A stretch of 64,000 bases of DNA from Gracilaria gracilis (taxonomy: Eukaryota > Rhodophyta > Florideophyceae > Gracilariales > Gracilariaceae): assembly GCA_030374805.1 (NCBI GenBank), contig JARGSG010000057.1:186001-250000 (forward strand), read 5' to 3'. Below the pieces are notes generated by a model, which ran no database searches, was not told the DNA's origin, and saw only the letters and a list, made by a program, of their open reading frames with translations. Each line of letters starts with the position of its first letter. Within the stretch, counting starts at the first letter, position 1. Below, piece by piece: positions 52,701 through 62,603 of the stretch. The translations under genes and the position numbers were made by a program.

Positions 52701-53979
52701 ACATAAGCATCAGAAGTTTCTGAAGCTATTTCCCGCAGCGGGCCCTTTGGAATTTGTAGCGATGGACATCTTGGGTCCATTGTCGAAAACCACACATTGG
52801 AATCGCTTCATTTTGGTCATCACTGACCGTTTTACCAAGCTGACACGGCCCATTCCCCTACGGGCCACGCAAGCGACGAATGTAGCCCTCGCCTTCTTGG
52901 AAAACTGGATTTTCCCTTACGGGGCTCCCCAGTTCCTTCTCACGGATAACGGACCCCAATTCGTGGCGAAATTTTTTGAAGCCCTTTGTGGGGATTTAGG
53001 CGTACGTCATCTCATGACAACGGCATATCACCCCCAACCCAACGGGCAAGCGAAACGACTTAACCGCACCCTCGTGGGGAGACTCTAGCATTACGTGTCT
53101 GAGCACCAGCAAGACTGGGACGATCTCGTCCAGCCTCTGGTATACGCCTATAACTTCCAAGTTCACCGAACGACGGGCACAACACCATTTGACCTGGTCC
53201 TGACACGCCACCAACCGGAAATCGTCGTCGACGCACCCACGACTGCAATCCCCAATACTGGGCCTGGCGAACCAAATAAGGCTACCGTAAAGCGTTTGAC
53301 GCGTAACCGAATTCGGTTTCTTCTCTCCAAAGCAAAAACCCATATGGATGCCGCGCAGAAGCGATATAAGGCCGATTTCGATTCTCGTGTAAGGGCTCTG
53401 CCTACGTTCTCCCCAAGGGATTATGTTTTCCTTGACCGCCCACCTCGGAAAACCACCGAGACAGCAGAAGACGAAGGGATTGCACGGAAGCTCCTCCCGC
53501 GCACTACTGGGCCCTTTAAGGTCGTCAAGGCAACCGAAAGCACCGTCACCATCTTGGACGGTAACCTACACGACACGGTCTCAATCGACCGTGTCACCAA
53601 AACCCCAAGGGATCGCACTACCAATATGGATAAACGGGCAGAGATTCCCCCCATCCCGCATAGTCCAGCTCCGCCAACCCCTGCACCACCACTGCACGAC
53701 AAGCCTGTCTCAGTGGACCCAACATCGCCCTCATGGGATGAGAACGATGTGGCGAGCGATGCCGCAAAAGACGCCGCAAACCCGCCAGAACTTCTCAGCA
53801 ATGACTCCACCCGCGAATGGGTAATCGAGAAAGTTGTGGACGAAGCCATATCACCCGATGGGACACAAATGGTCAAGGTACGATGGTACGGCTTTCCCCC
53901 TTCACAAGATACATGGAAACCCCGTACCAGTACACCTCACAACTTCGTCGCTAGGCTCCGAACCAGAAAACACCTGTAA
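49774..53979 (+). pseudogene. Gypsy-2 pol: protease, RT, RNase H, integrase, chromodomain
   Basis: ATG 49774 starts five bases after the gag stop. The protease has GILDTGVGPNIIH (about 49990). A shift near 50400 leads to RT: [31 protein letters not shown], then the catalytic motif reads YLHD (51341-51352) instead of YLDD. A second shift near 51605 leads to RNase H (MLDTDACDVQVGC, TMEKECLAVVWAM, VRTDHHSLRWI). Integrase follows with a zinc finger (HYPRLAGHPGGRRM, CRSCAAT), FVAMDILGPL and LLTDNGPQF. The third acid is changed: NGQAKRLNR at about 53041 has Lys (AAA 53053) where the family has Glu. TAG 53086 interrupts. The C-terminus has VIEKVVDEA....VKVRWYGFPPSQDTWKP, a chromodomain, as in chromoviruses that target chromatin. 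It is catalytically dead in RT and integrase. Confidence 0.93.
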
Positions 53980-54722
53980 ACCTACAGGGATCAAAATAGC
54001 GCGTACAAGCTCACTCGCTGCGCACGCGCTTGGTTTCACCGTGGCACGTGATATGGAGTACAGGCTACTACACGGCGCAGCATGCGCCGTGTAGCAGCGC
54101 GACCATGCGCACACCGCATGTACCACGCTGGCATGCACAGTGCACACCCACGTGGTACACGTCAGTGGGTAGCCGATTCAGTCTACAGTAATACCTCTAA
54201 GGACGAAGGTGCACCACCTCAAAAATTTCTAAGTGTTTTGACGTCGCGCGCACCCCAGATCGGGCATTACGAGCCTCCTAAACGCGCTGGTTCCCGAGAT
54301 ACAGACAAAAAAAGAAATCCGCGTTTTTGGTCCCGTATGGGAGGGTAATTTCCGACCCAAACTTTTTGATTCTCCTTGCAGGTAACCCAGCAGACTCATC
54401 GCGCACACCGGCACGCGCGCTGCGTACCCACCGTATACGACAACGTAGCACCGCCTTTTGTGCACACACGCCCATTCCTGTACGCGTACACATATCACGG
54501 CGCTACATCCTTGGGATCCAAGGCCACCCTCAGAGGGAGGGAGAGACCTATGCGAACACACGCAAAGCCCCAGCGCAGCGCACAGGTTGTTCATTACGCC
54601 TTAGCGAGCGCGACCCCCGCTGGGACCAATATCATGGAAATTACGCCCCTCTCGGGATATCAAATGCGGGAAACGGGTTACGAGGTTGCTCATGCACTCT
54701 TTATCAATTCGAAAACGCAAAC
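53980..54722. other. Region between pol and the end of the antisense gene
   Basis: No supported frame. It contains the hairpin at 54068-54094 and several CACGTG/GCACGTG-like E-box words (54045, 54150). Both the sense pol and the antisense gene end facing this region. Confidence 0.4.
54068..54094. terminator. hairpin after Gypsy-2 pol
   Basis: CTACACGGCGCA (54068-54079) is the exact reverse complement of 54083-54094, with GCA as spacer. It lies 89 bp after the pol stop, between two convergent genes. A role in RNA ending or packaging is possible but unproven. Confidence 0.4.
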
Positions 54723-57509
54723 TTAAGATTTTCCATGACGGGTGCGACGTCGACGACGCCCATCGTCAGCCGGGCCGCTCTCCAGAGGTGGCAGCGACTC
54801 CTCGGACGAGCTACCCTGCCCCGCAGCGGAGGACGTGGCCGTGAACAGCCGCCCACCACCACCAACGAGCTTGTCCTCACCCTCCTCGGGCTCTTCCACA
54901 TCCGCACCCGTGTTACCGCCCTCAGGGAAAGCTTGCTTACCGCTCGGACCAGCCGCAGACAAACTACCACCCACGTCGGGTTGCGCCGCCTGTGAAGAAG
55001 GGGCACCCGTCCCCTTCGAGGCGCCGCCCTTCGTCACCCGGAGCTGCACAGTCGTCAACATCTTAGGAGGTTTCCCCTCCTTAGTACACGGCCCTTCGGT
55101 GGCATGACGCGGAAACAGAATCCCCTCCACCCCGTCGTCCACGTGATGGAAAGCCATCCCGGTGAGTATCGAAGTCCCGCGAATGGGATCCGTACGAGCA
55201 TGCACGTCTCCCTCTCCGGACGGGACGTGCGGGAGATCGAAGCGTGCCGTCAAGTCTTCGACAAACTCCCGCGCAATCTGGGAACTGTGACGAGAAATGA
55301 TCTCGATCAAGGCCTCTCGAAGGCCTGTCACCCCTTGGGACAACACACGAAGAAGTGAAACGTCGCTCACTCATCCTTGAGCGGCGGTCAGAGCGCTCAG
55401 AAGCAAATTCGGCGGCTCCAAACCCTTCTGCTGGCATTGTGCCTGTAGGGCACCGAACGCCGCACCCATTTCGGGACTCGCCGCGCCACCTAGCGCCAAG
55501 TTCACGCCCTGGACCAGAGGACTGAGCACTAGGGAGACACTAGTCGGCATGACGGAAATACCCTTTGCGGGAGGGGCCACCGAATGCGACGGTCCCGTTG
55601 GAGCCACGGACACACCCATGGCTGGAGGAGCAACCGACTGCTGCGAACCCGTTGGGACAACGGAAACCCCATCACTACTGAGAGCTATCGCCAAACCGGA
55701 TGAAGGCAGTACGCCAGACCCCGAAAGAGCCGCGTTGTGATTCTGATTCTGCCCAGAGAGAGCACCTCCGGGAACGGCTGCCACCTGCAAACCCACCAGG
55801 ACAGTGACCAGGGCAGCACTCGGATCACTTGCGGGACTCTTAACAGGGACGGCACTCTCATTACCGGGACTGACTACATCCACTGGAGGGAGGAAGATAT
55901 CCTCTTCATCATCATCCTGCTGACCAAGGAGCGAAGCGGGGTTCGCGGGCTTCGTAGGCCTGGGAGGCGGCCCAGATGGGTCATGAAGGCACTCGCCCAC
56001 GAAACCGACCCCGTGGGGCCATTAGTTCTTGAACTCAGCCTTGTTGGTACCTGGCATCCTTTCCCCGACGGGACGAAACGGTGGCATGTTCACGTACGCC
56101 TTCCCGTCATCTTTCCCAGCGGGATGCTGGGGTATGTCGTGATAACGGTCCTCCTCATAATTATACCAGAGGAAACCCGGGGTTTGGGACCACTCTACGT
56201 GGCAGACGTCATCCAGAAGCGACCGAACGTCCTGAAACCCGTATTGGGAACCACGAACGATGTTCTGCACACCCAGAGCGCGGGCATATCGTACAACCGA
56301 GGCCGGAAGCGGGAAAAGACGACCCTTCGGGGATTTCAAGTTCGCGTTCTCGTATAGCCGCCAGTCACGACACTTGGTGCGGACCGGAACCCCATAACGG
56401 GCCGCGTACAGCCAGCCCATGAACAAGAACACGACCCACGCCACAAAGAAGATCTGCCACAGGGCATTCTTGAACGCTGTCTTGGGTCCTAGCAAGAGAT
56501 TTTTGTAATAAGCGCTGAACGACGGAGTTTGTATACCCATGTAGCGAGATACTGACATGATGTCCCCCAGGGTGTTGCCGATACGAATATAATGCTGCTT
56601 CCTCGCGTTGTTGGGCATGTCGAAGTACTCCTGGTTGTGCCAACCGAAGAGGAACTTGTGCGTCTCCCTGATGCAGGCGTCATCGGCGACAAACTCTCCC
56701 CAATATTCGCGATCGCGGACCTAGTATATCTGGTCATACGGCGGCTTGAACGCCACAACCCCAGGAAAACAGTGCCCAGGCGGTGGAATCGACATACTCT
56801 CTCCCAGTTGGGCATAATCAGCTGCCAACCGACCGATAATATCGGCCATCCGACGCTGATAGTCAATCTCATCCCAACAACGGGCAAACGGCATATCCGG
56901 ACGCTGATTCCCAGAGTCAACAGTCCGGATGTCCTGCGAGGGACTGATGGGCATGTGCCCCCAACGGGCACGCCACGACTCTACACGCCCGCGACGATTC
57001 TTCTGTGAGAAACCCTGGTAAATTGGGAACGACTCGAATCGCTTCGCGTCGAAGAAGACGGAACCCATCGGGAGATACTGGGATACCGGATACGAAATCG
57101 CTACATGGCGAGCACCGACAGGGACCCGCCCGGGAGCCGTGGTATGATCGTAAACCCGGATGGGATTCAGCCAATTCGGATTCGACCCAACGGGAGTGTC
57201 ACCCGTAGGTGCCGAAGGCATACCCGCGGCGCCGCAAACCGTAGGGGCTGAGATTCGTGGGATCTTCCCATCGGGGTCGAACATCTCGACTGTTGTGGAG
57301 GACCGCACGCCGAGCGACGACGAAGGCGGTTCCCGCCGAGGGCTCCTCTTTTGTACCCCTCGGGAAGGCGTGGCAAACTCCCGCTCCCCGCGGAGCAGCC
57401 TGGCTCCATCGGCCGCGGGCGCGCTCGTACCCGATTCAACGGACATGGTGTTCCCTCGGGGTACTCGGTCGCGTCTCGCACCACGCCGAGCAAATGCGCG
57501 TACAGCCAT
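54723..57509 (-). pseudogene. antisense gene of Gypsy-2 (~928 codons, three in-frame stops)
   Basis: A single minus frame runs from ATG 57509 to TAA 54723 inside the element, between pol and the 3' LTR. It is broken only by TAG 56721, TAA 56022 and TGA 55371, with no frameshift. Residues 1-110 are basic and Ser/Pro-rich (RRGARRDRVPRGN). Residues 120-330 look folded (VAISYPVSQYLPMGSVFFDAKRF, FARCWDEIDYQRRM, then WGEFVADDACIRETHKFLFGW). A hydrophobic segment at about 348-372 (WQIFFVAWVVFLFMGWLYAA) is a likely membrane span. YGFQDVRSLLDDVCHVEW and GFLWYNYEEDRY follow. The rest is Pro/Ser/Gly- and acid-rich with VAPPAMGVSVAPTG-like internal repeats and an Arg-rich end (RRRRTRHGKS). No family is recognised. 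Antisense extra genes occur in some plant Gypsy lineages; this may be a comparable case. Confidence 0.75.
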
Positions 57510-57957
57510 GGTTCAAACGTAACCCGTACGGGATGCCCCACACGCAACGGATTGGGATGCGACTTTTGCACCTCGCCAGGCATTATTTGAATGCGCCATA
57601 CACTGGACGCTACACCACTTATACCCGTACCGGGCACTGCGCACCGGCCAGTGACAACCAATCTGGACAGCTCGTCTCCTCCCCAAGCGGCACGCGCCAC
57701 GCCGCGCTCCCGCCGCCGCCTGTTTCTCCACCCCCTGGGACTACGATGCATTCCCAACCACGCGCGCCCACTTTCAACTGATAATTGGGACCCACACCGG
57801 GACGTGCCCTGGCAACAGGCGCAATGCTGCTCCTTAACCCTTCGGGACATTCCACGCCCTGTGGCAATAACGCACCCGCACGGCCAACGGTCACACCCAA
57901 GTGGGGGAGTGTAGCGCGCACCCGACACGGAACTACGAAGACACGCATTGGTGAACT
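57510..57957. promoter_or_regulatory. region upstream of the antisense gene
   Basis: GC-rich and without a supported gene. If the antisense gene has its own promoter it should lie here or in the adjacent tandem repeats or 3' LTR. Assigned by position only. Confidence 0.3.
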
Positions 57958-58175
57958 GCATACCCTTTTGGGTTTCGCGCCATCGCGGCCGACAGCCAGC
58001 GCGACTCCGTCGAATTCCCATTCGGGTTTCCCGCCATCGCGCCCAAAAGTCTGCGCACCTACGTCGCGCGCCCATTTGGGTCGGCACCACTACAACAAAA
58101 AGCCGACACGCATTCGTCGCGCATCCCCTTGGGCCTCTCGCCATCGCGGCAGACAGTCCATGCGCTCCCCTCCGT
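57958..58175 (+). repeat. four imperfect ~54-bp tandem repeats upstream of the antisense gene
   Basis: Units begin at about 57958, 58012, 58066 and 58121. Each has a (G)CA/GAA-CCC-TTTGGG-type start, then CGCCATCGCG (third unit diverged) and a GCGC end. All three forward frames remain readable because the period is about 54. They lie 55 bp left of the 3' LTR. Confidence 0.75.
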
Positions 58176-58218
58176 CTACTGAGGCGGAACCGTCCGACCT
58201 CGGGACGAGGCCGGATCT

Positions 58219-58230
58219 AAGAAGGGGGTC
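58219..58230 (+). other. Gypsy-2 polypurine tract
   Basis: AAGAAGGGGG followed by TC lies directly before the 3' LTR (TG at 58231), where plus-strand DNA synthesis would be primed. Confidence 0.8.
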
Positions 58231-58655
58231 TGTAGTGCAATTGGATGCACTGTCCCAATGGGTGCATATTAGGATAGTTAAATAGTTATTGTGCACATGG
58301 GTCCAGCCCAGGTATCCCACATGTAAGGTGGTGACAGTTGTCGGCCATCACCTAGGGGACCCCTTGATAGGTAGACTGTTTATTCTTTTCGACACGTGGC
58401 TACTACCCTCGGAGATGTACTTGAGCACCTCACGTTGGGCAGAGCTCGCAGTGGTAAACCTCAAGTACCCCCTAGCCGATTCTTCATCATCTGGTTTCCC
58501 ATAGGGCCGTTCTACCGTCACTACCGGTGCTGCACGCCTATCTAGTGCCCCGTTGCTAGTGTCCGTCTGCACGCTCCTTCGTCCCCGCTTGGGTACTGCG
58601 CACACTACTTCCTAATTTAGGCATAGTACACGGCCGCAGCTGTCGCTGTACTACA
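58231..58655 (+). repeat. Gypsy-2 3' LTR
   Basis: 425 bp, colinear with the 5' LTR, about 19 substitutions, no indel. It is followed by the ACACT target duplication at 58656-58660. Confidence 0.95.
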
Positions 58656-59491
58656 ACACTAGCACCTGTCTTGTCCATCAAGAAGAGAACGTCCGATTTG
58701 GAGGTGTTGTCATCCAGTATGGCCATAGCGTAGATTGCCCTACAGAGAGATGGCGATATCTTTCCCGACAGGTCCATTTGGATGAGGTCCAAAAAACTTG
58801 ACGTCGAAACGGATCGCGACCGAGCGGTAGTTGGGTTCCGTTTCCTCTTGCCTGTTAGGCAAGGAACGCACGTCAGCGATTCTAATATGAAACGTTGAAA
58901 GTAACGCACAGAGTCGAAAGACTTAGCAAGCTTCTGGTATCTACTTGGGTGAAGATGACCAGTTCGACCGTGCCATTCCAAAGCCAGCTTCTGATTGCTG
59001 TTACTTGCGTTCAAGACCATCACTTGTTTGTCGTTATCAGTGAGGTACATGACGAAGAGGCCTTGGTTGATTTCCGTTTCCCAAATGATTTCAGAGTTGC
59101 GTTTTGGATCGATGATGAAACATCCATTGAATGGCCGAATGGTGGAAGTAAACATCACCATTAACTCGACACTGAGAACGCCAAGAGAAAGAATGTTGGA
59201 CTCAAAGGCAAGCGCGTGGTAATCCTCGATGACTGTACAACGGTTCAAAGGTATCCAGACATGACCTCTGCCAACGAGACGAGCTGTTCCTGAAGCAGCC
59301 TGAACATTCTCGATCCTAATTTGTTCGTAGCGAATGAACGACTTCCGCGAATGGAAGAAGTGATGAGTTGCCTCTGAGTTGATATAGGCCGAGTCCAATT
59401 TCGTCTGAGAAAGAAGAGCGATCTTACTCTTGAACTTGGCCATATTGCAGTTGAAACCAGGTGAAGGACGTGGATCAAAACTTCTTTGCAT
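58656..59491 (-). pseudogene. Copia protease and integrase N-terminal half
   Basis: The minus frame continues from the Copia gag after two TAA stops (near 59568-59579). The protease active-site region reads YINSEATHHFF where Copia has D-S-G-A-T/S-x-H, so both Asp and Gly are changed. The pre-integrase zinc region is present (LEWHGRTGHLHPSRYQKLAKSF, then LTCVPCLTGKRKRNP). The integrase core begins with FLDLIQMDLSGKI and AIYAMAILDDNTSKSDVLFLMDKTGAS, where Gypsy-2 is inserted. It continues at 46882. The retained long frame suggests moderate age. Confidence 0.87.
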
Positions 59492-59578
59492 TACATATGA
59501 ACGAGGTTTGGAGTTATGATTTGAGTTACGATTATCATTTCCATCCCCCTTTGGTGCGAATCCTTACTTCCAGTTGGA

Positions 59579-60487
59579 TTAACATTGCTCTCCTTTGTGG
59601 GACCCATATTTTGAACGACGAGAACCACCCTTGTTGCAATTAGATTGCTGCTGTCCGTTGAACTTTTGTTGGTTATCTTTATTTTCAGACTCCTCACGTT
59701 TGCGTTTGTAGTACTCTCGAGCGTAGTGCCCAAGACGACCGCAATAGTAGCAGTTATCATCGTAGTGGCTCTTGGTAACCGAGTACTTGTTACAACGGTT
59801 TCGCTGTTTCCGACCACCCTTGTTTGCCGCATCGGCTTTTTCCTGGCTAGAAGTGGAAGTGGACGAAGGAGCGGAGGATGTCAGGTTGTTTTGGTTCTTG
59901 CGACGAGCCATTTCAGCTTCGACAGCATTCAAGATGAATTCGAAGCCCACTGCGGTTAGGTTTGACATCATGCCCAAGGGAGCGAAGGATTTGGGGAGAC
60001 TTCGAATGAGTTTGGAGACTTTGTCCTTCTCAAAAAATTCCTCCTCGAAGGTGGCAAGTTCTCCAACTACTTCCAGGAACTTAGCGACGTGCTTGTTCCA
60101 GTCTTCGCTATCCTTGTATACCAAGCTGCCCAGATGGTGGCGGATGTTGTGCACAGCTTGCGCTTTGGAGGTTGTGTACACGCGCTGCAGTTCATCCCAT
60201 AGATCTTTGGCCGTTTTGTCCTCGTTGTCGACAGAAGTTCGAACGAGGGGAAGCGGAGAGTCACCGGGACAGAGCGTGATGGTGCTCTTCGCCTTGAATG
60301 ACTTTTCAAACCAAGACCTCATTGCCCGGTTTGCGGGGTTGAACCCATCATCACGTGGGTCAAGACCGGAGAGAAATGGGTCGTTTCTGCGGAGATACGC
60401 CAGAGGACGACGACGCCAGAGAATGTAGTCGGTGGAGACCTTGAGCTTTGGAAGCCTGCCAAGGAGACCCTTATTTTTGCCCGACAT
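59579..60487 (-). pseudogene. Copia gag with altered zinc knuckle
   Basis: ATG 60487 opens 302 codons. The N-terminal and central parts follow the Copia gag pattern (LKVSTDYILWRRRPLAYLRRNDPF, DLWDELQRVYTTSKAQAVHNIRHHLGSL, KLIRSLPKSFAPLGMM). The knuckle CYYCGRLGHYAREYYK has the first three ligands of C-x2-C-x4-H-x4-C, but Tyr replaces the last Cys. A basic Asn/Gln-rich tail follows and ends in TAA, after which the pol frame continues in the same frame. Gag would coat and package the RNA. It belongs to the element split by Gypsy-2. Confidence 0.9.
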
Positions 60488-61549
60488 TGAGGCGTCCGGG
60501 GAGTGACGGAGAAGAATGTATGATCAACGTTCTTCTACGAGATAAGGATATCGCGACCTACGGGCTAGGAACTTTTCTTCTACTTCTTAAACTTCTCCAA
60601 ATTCTTCAACTTTGCCAGTCCCCTACCGGTGGTGGAGGTGTGAACTTAAAGTGACCCTGACCTAACCTAGGGAGCCAGGCGATCGATGTAGAACGTGTCA
60701 CCGCAAATAAACAGCAAACCTCGCACCACAACGATCCGACCTTCGAAGGATCTTCCTGCAATGACGTGGCGTTGGGTACTTTACTTCTTTAAACGAAAAG
60801 GAAACAAAGCTGAAGCTGATCACGTAGTAAGATAATAGCAAGCGTTGTCTCTGTACCACATAATTGAGCTACGGCAAAAGGAAGGCAAACGAAGAATAAC
60901 GAAGTTTTCACACCAAACCAAAGGAAAGCTTTTTAACGAAGGGTGCCAGACGAAACACAAGAACAACCAACCAAAATCCCAGACTGGAAAGGATCGGAAG
61001 GAATTCGTCGCCATGTCCGCATTCATTAAAGAACGAATTGAAAAACGAATTGAAACCAGGTAGAAAATGTAGTTGGGGTTGCTCGACAAGCAGCCTGTCG
61101 CGCAGTTATGCGTGCCCGGTAAGAGAATTATAAAGTTCTTTCGTATGTTGGATCGCCATACGAGCAGAAAACTCAAGACTTTTATAGAAAGCGAAAAGAA
61201 ATAAGTTTCGAAACTATTTTGCAAGCGGCGAACGGAACCAAAAACATTCACCGACCCTGAAAAATGTTGAAAGGCACGTGGTAGATACCAATTCACGGAG
61301 GAGATTTATTCGAAACAAACACCTTAACACCAAGAAAATGAGATATACGCTAGCCACTGCCAAGTGAACGCATATTCTTAAAGTGAACAAAGAGCTACAC
61401 AACCACAAACAAAACCAAGACATCCAACATAGTTACTGGTTATCCACAGTCTCCGTAGAAATATGCAGCACAGATAAATAAATCAAGTAAAATGTTTTTA
61501 TCCTCTCCGAGTCCAATCGTCTTTTTGAGTCACAGAAAAATTTACAGAC
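60488..61549. other. Right flank of Copia; no gene recognised
   Basis: The Copia LTR should lie here, but no second copy or clear primer site was found. A plus frame at 60845-61063 is basic and ends in several stops (KERIEKRIETR). No family. Confidence 0.35.
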
Positions 61550-61912
61550 CTAAGAGCTCATCGCTAAGATAGATGTACACGTTAGGTTGCGCGCGCAGAG
61601 CTTTAGCCACAACATACCTTTAGGCAGGCGAGCCTTTGCATCCGTCACGCGCAACCAGCCAAGTTGAAAGATTGAGTAGTTGTAGTTTAGGCCATCAATT
61701 GCAGTGGCGGTAGGTTTTTGGCGCAAAAGAGTACAGTGCAGGCTTGAAGAGAGGGCAGATGCAGCAAGCGTGGAAAGTAGATCGTCGGCAGTAGAACTGA
61801 TAGAGGCAAAGCGTATGCGCTTCAAAAGGCGCCCCGGGGTGGCGCTGTTCAGGGCGATGCTTCCATGTAGCGCGCGAGCGGGTGCGAACGAGACGGAGCG
61901 AAGTGTGCTCAT
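61550..61912 (-). CDS. possible organelle-targeted hypothetical protein
   Basis: ATG 61912 opens 120 codons to TAG 61550. The N-terminus is rich in Arg, Ser and Ala with no acidic residue (MSTLRSVSFAPARALHGSI, LLKRIRFASISS), as in mitochondrial leaders. At the 3' end a neighbouring frame reads RYVVAKALRAQPNVYIYLSDELLGL before a stop. That looks more protein-like than the end of the main frame, so a one-base shift or an intron near 61625 may exist. No domain is recognised. Confidence 0.35.
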   Translation of the reverse strand: MSTLRSVSFAPARALHGSIALNSATPGRLLKRIRFASISSTADDLLSTLAASALSSSLHCTLLRQKPTATAIDGLNYNYSIFQLGWLRVTDAKARLPKGMLWLKLCARNLTCTSILAMSS

Positions 61913-62603
61913 AGGTGGCCGCCGGCGAGCAAAGCGCAGCGCCGCACGGTCGCCCAATTTATTTTGCCGGTACAAGCCACTGGCGCATTTCTGTGCGCCG
62001 AGCGCTGCAATGCGCACAAATGACGTGTGTGTGGCGCTCACGCCTAGAACGACTGGTATCAACCAGATGCAGGCTTTGCGGGCGACAAGGAGGACAGGAA
62101 ATCCACGAGTGGTTTTCTATTCAAATACGCTACGGGACCGATATCGTAGCACAGTAACAAGCCTTAAATTGTGGCTAAATAACTCTGAAAGCTGAATATG
62201 TTGTTTAGTTTTTTGCAGTTTAAGATCATGTTTACTGTGTTAATAAATCACTTATTTCCTCTGTTCTAGCATCTAGATTAAGAGACCGGCAAATCTACTG
62301 TACGCCTTATCTCCATATATCGTGGTCAAACCTTTATAACTATCTGTAAATCCATCAGAAAATTAAGATGAATATAGAGATTTGACAGAGCATGCTACTT
62401 TGTCATCCAATCAAGTCCTCCCACCTGGCTCGAAACGGAAGCCTTCCCGCCAAATAACACATTGACCTCTTCTACGAAACAGAGAATGTAGGGATCACCT
62501 TCCAACAATTCTCATTAACGCCACTTTACATTCTTGTAATCCCTCTTCCGACAAGCTCTTAACAGTGTTGTACTGCATTTTCCAGTTTCATTGCAGTACA
62601 TTC
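61913..62603. other. No gene recognised
   Basis: GC-rich at the left, AT-rich at the right. No supported frame or RNA gene. Confidence 0.35.

Larger units (their letters stand above)
46883..58655 (+). mobile_element. Gypsy-2: complete 11.8-kb Ty3/Gypsy element with antisense gene
   Basis: Two 425-bp LTRs (46883-47307 and 58231-58655) flank gag, protease-RT-RNase H-integrase-chromodomain on the plus strand, and a long antisense gene. The target duplication ACACT is present at 46878-46882 and 58656-58660. A primer binding site follows the 5' LTR, and a polypurine tract precedes the 3' LTR. It is inserted inside the integrase of a minus-strand Copia element, so it is the younger of the two. By manual comparison the LTRs differ at 19 of 425 positions with no indel. 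That implies a moderate age, and the protein frames carry several lesions, so the element is dead. Confidence 0.95.

Noticed and set aside
57167..58144. 325-codon minus frame overlapping the antisense gene start
   Set aside because: Different frame from the antisense gene, Arg/Gly/Cys-rich shadow of GC-rich repeats, no ATG-based or motif support.
61704..62195. 163-codon plus frame
   Set aside because: Overlaps the minus hypothetical; Arg/Ala-rich shadow without motif.
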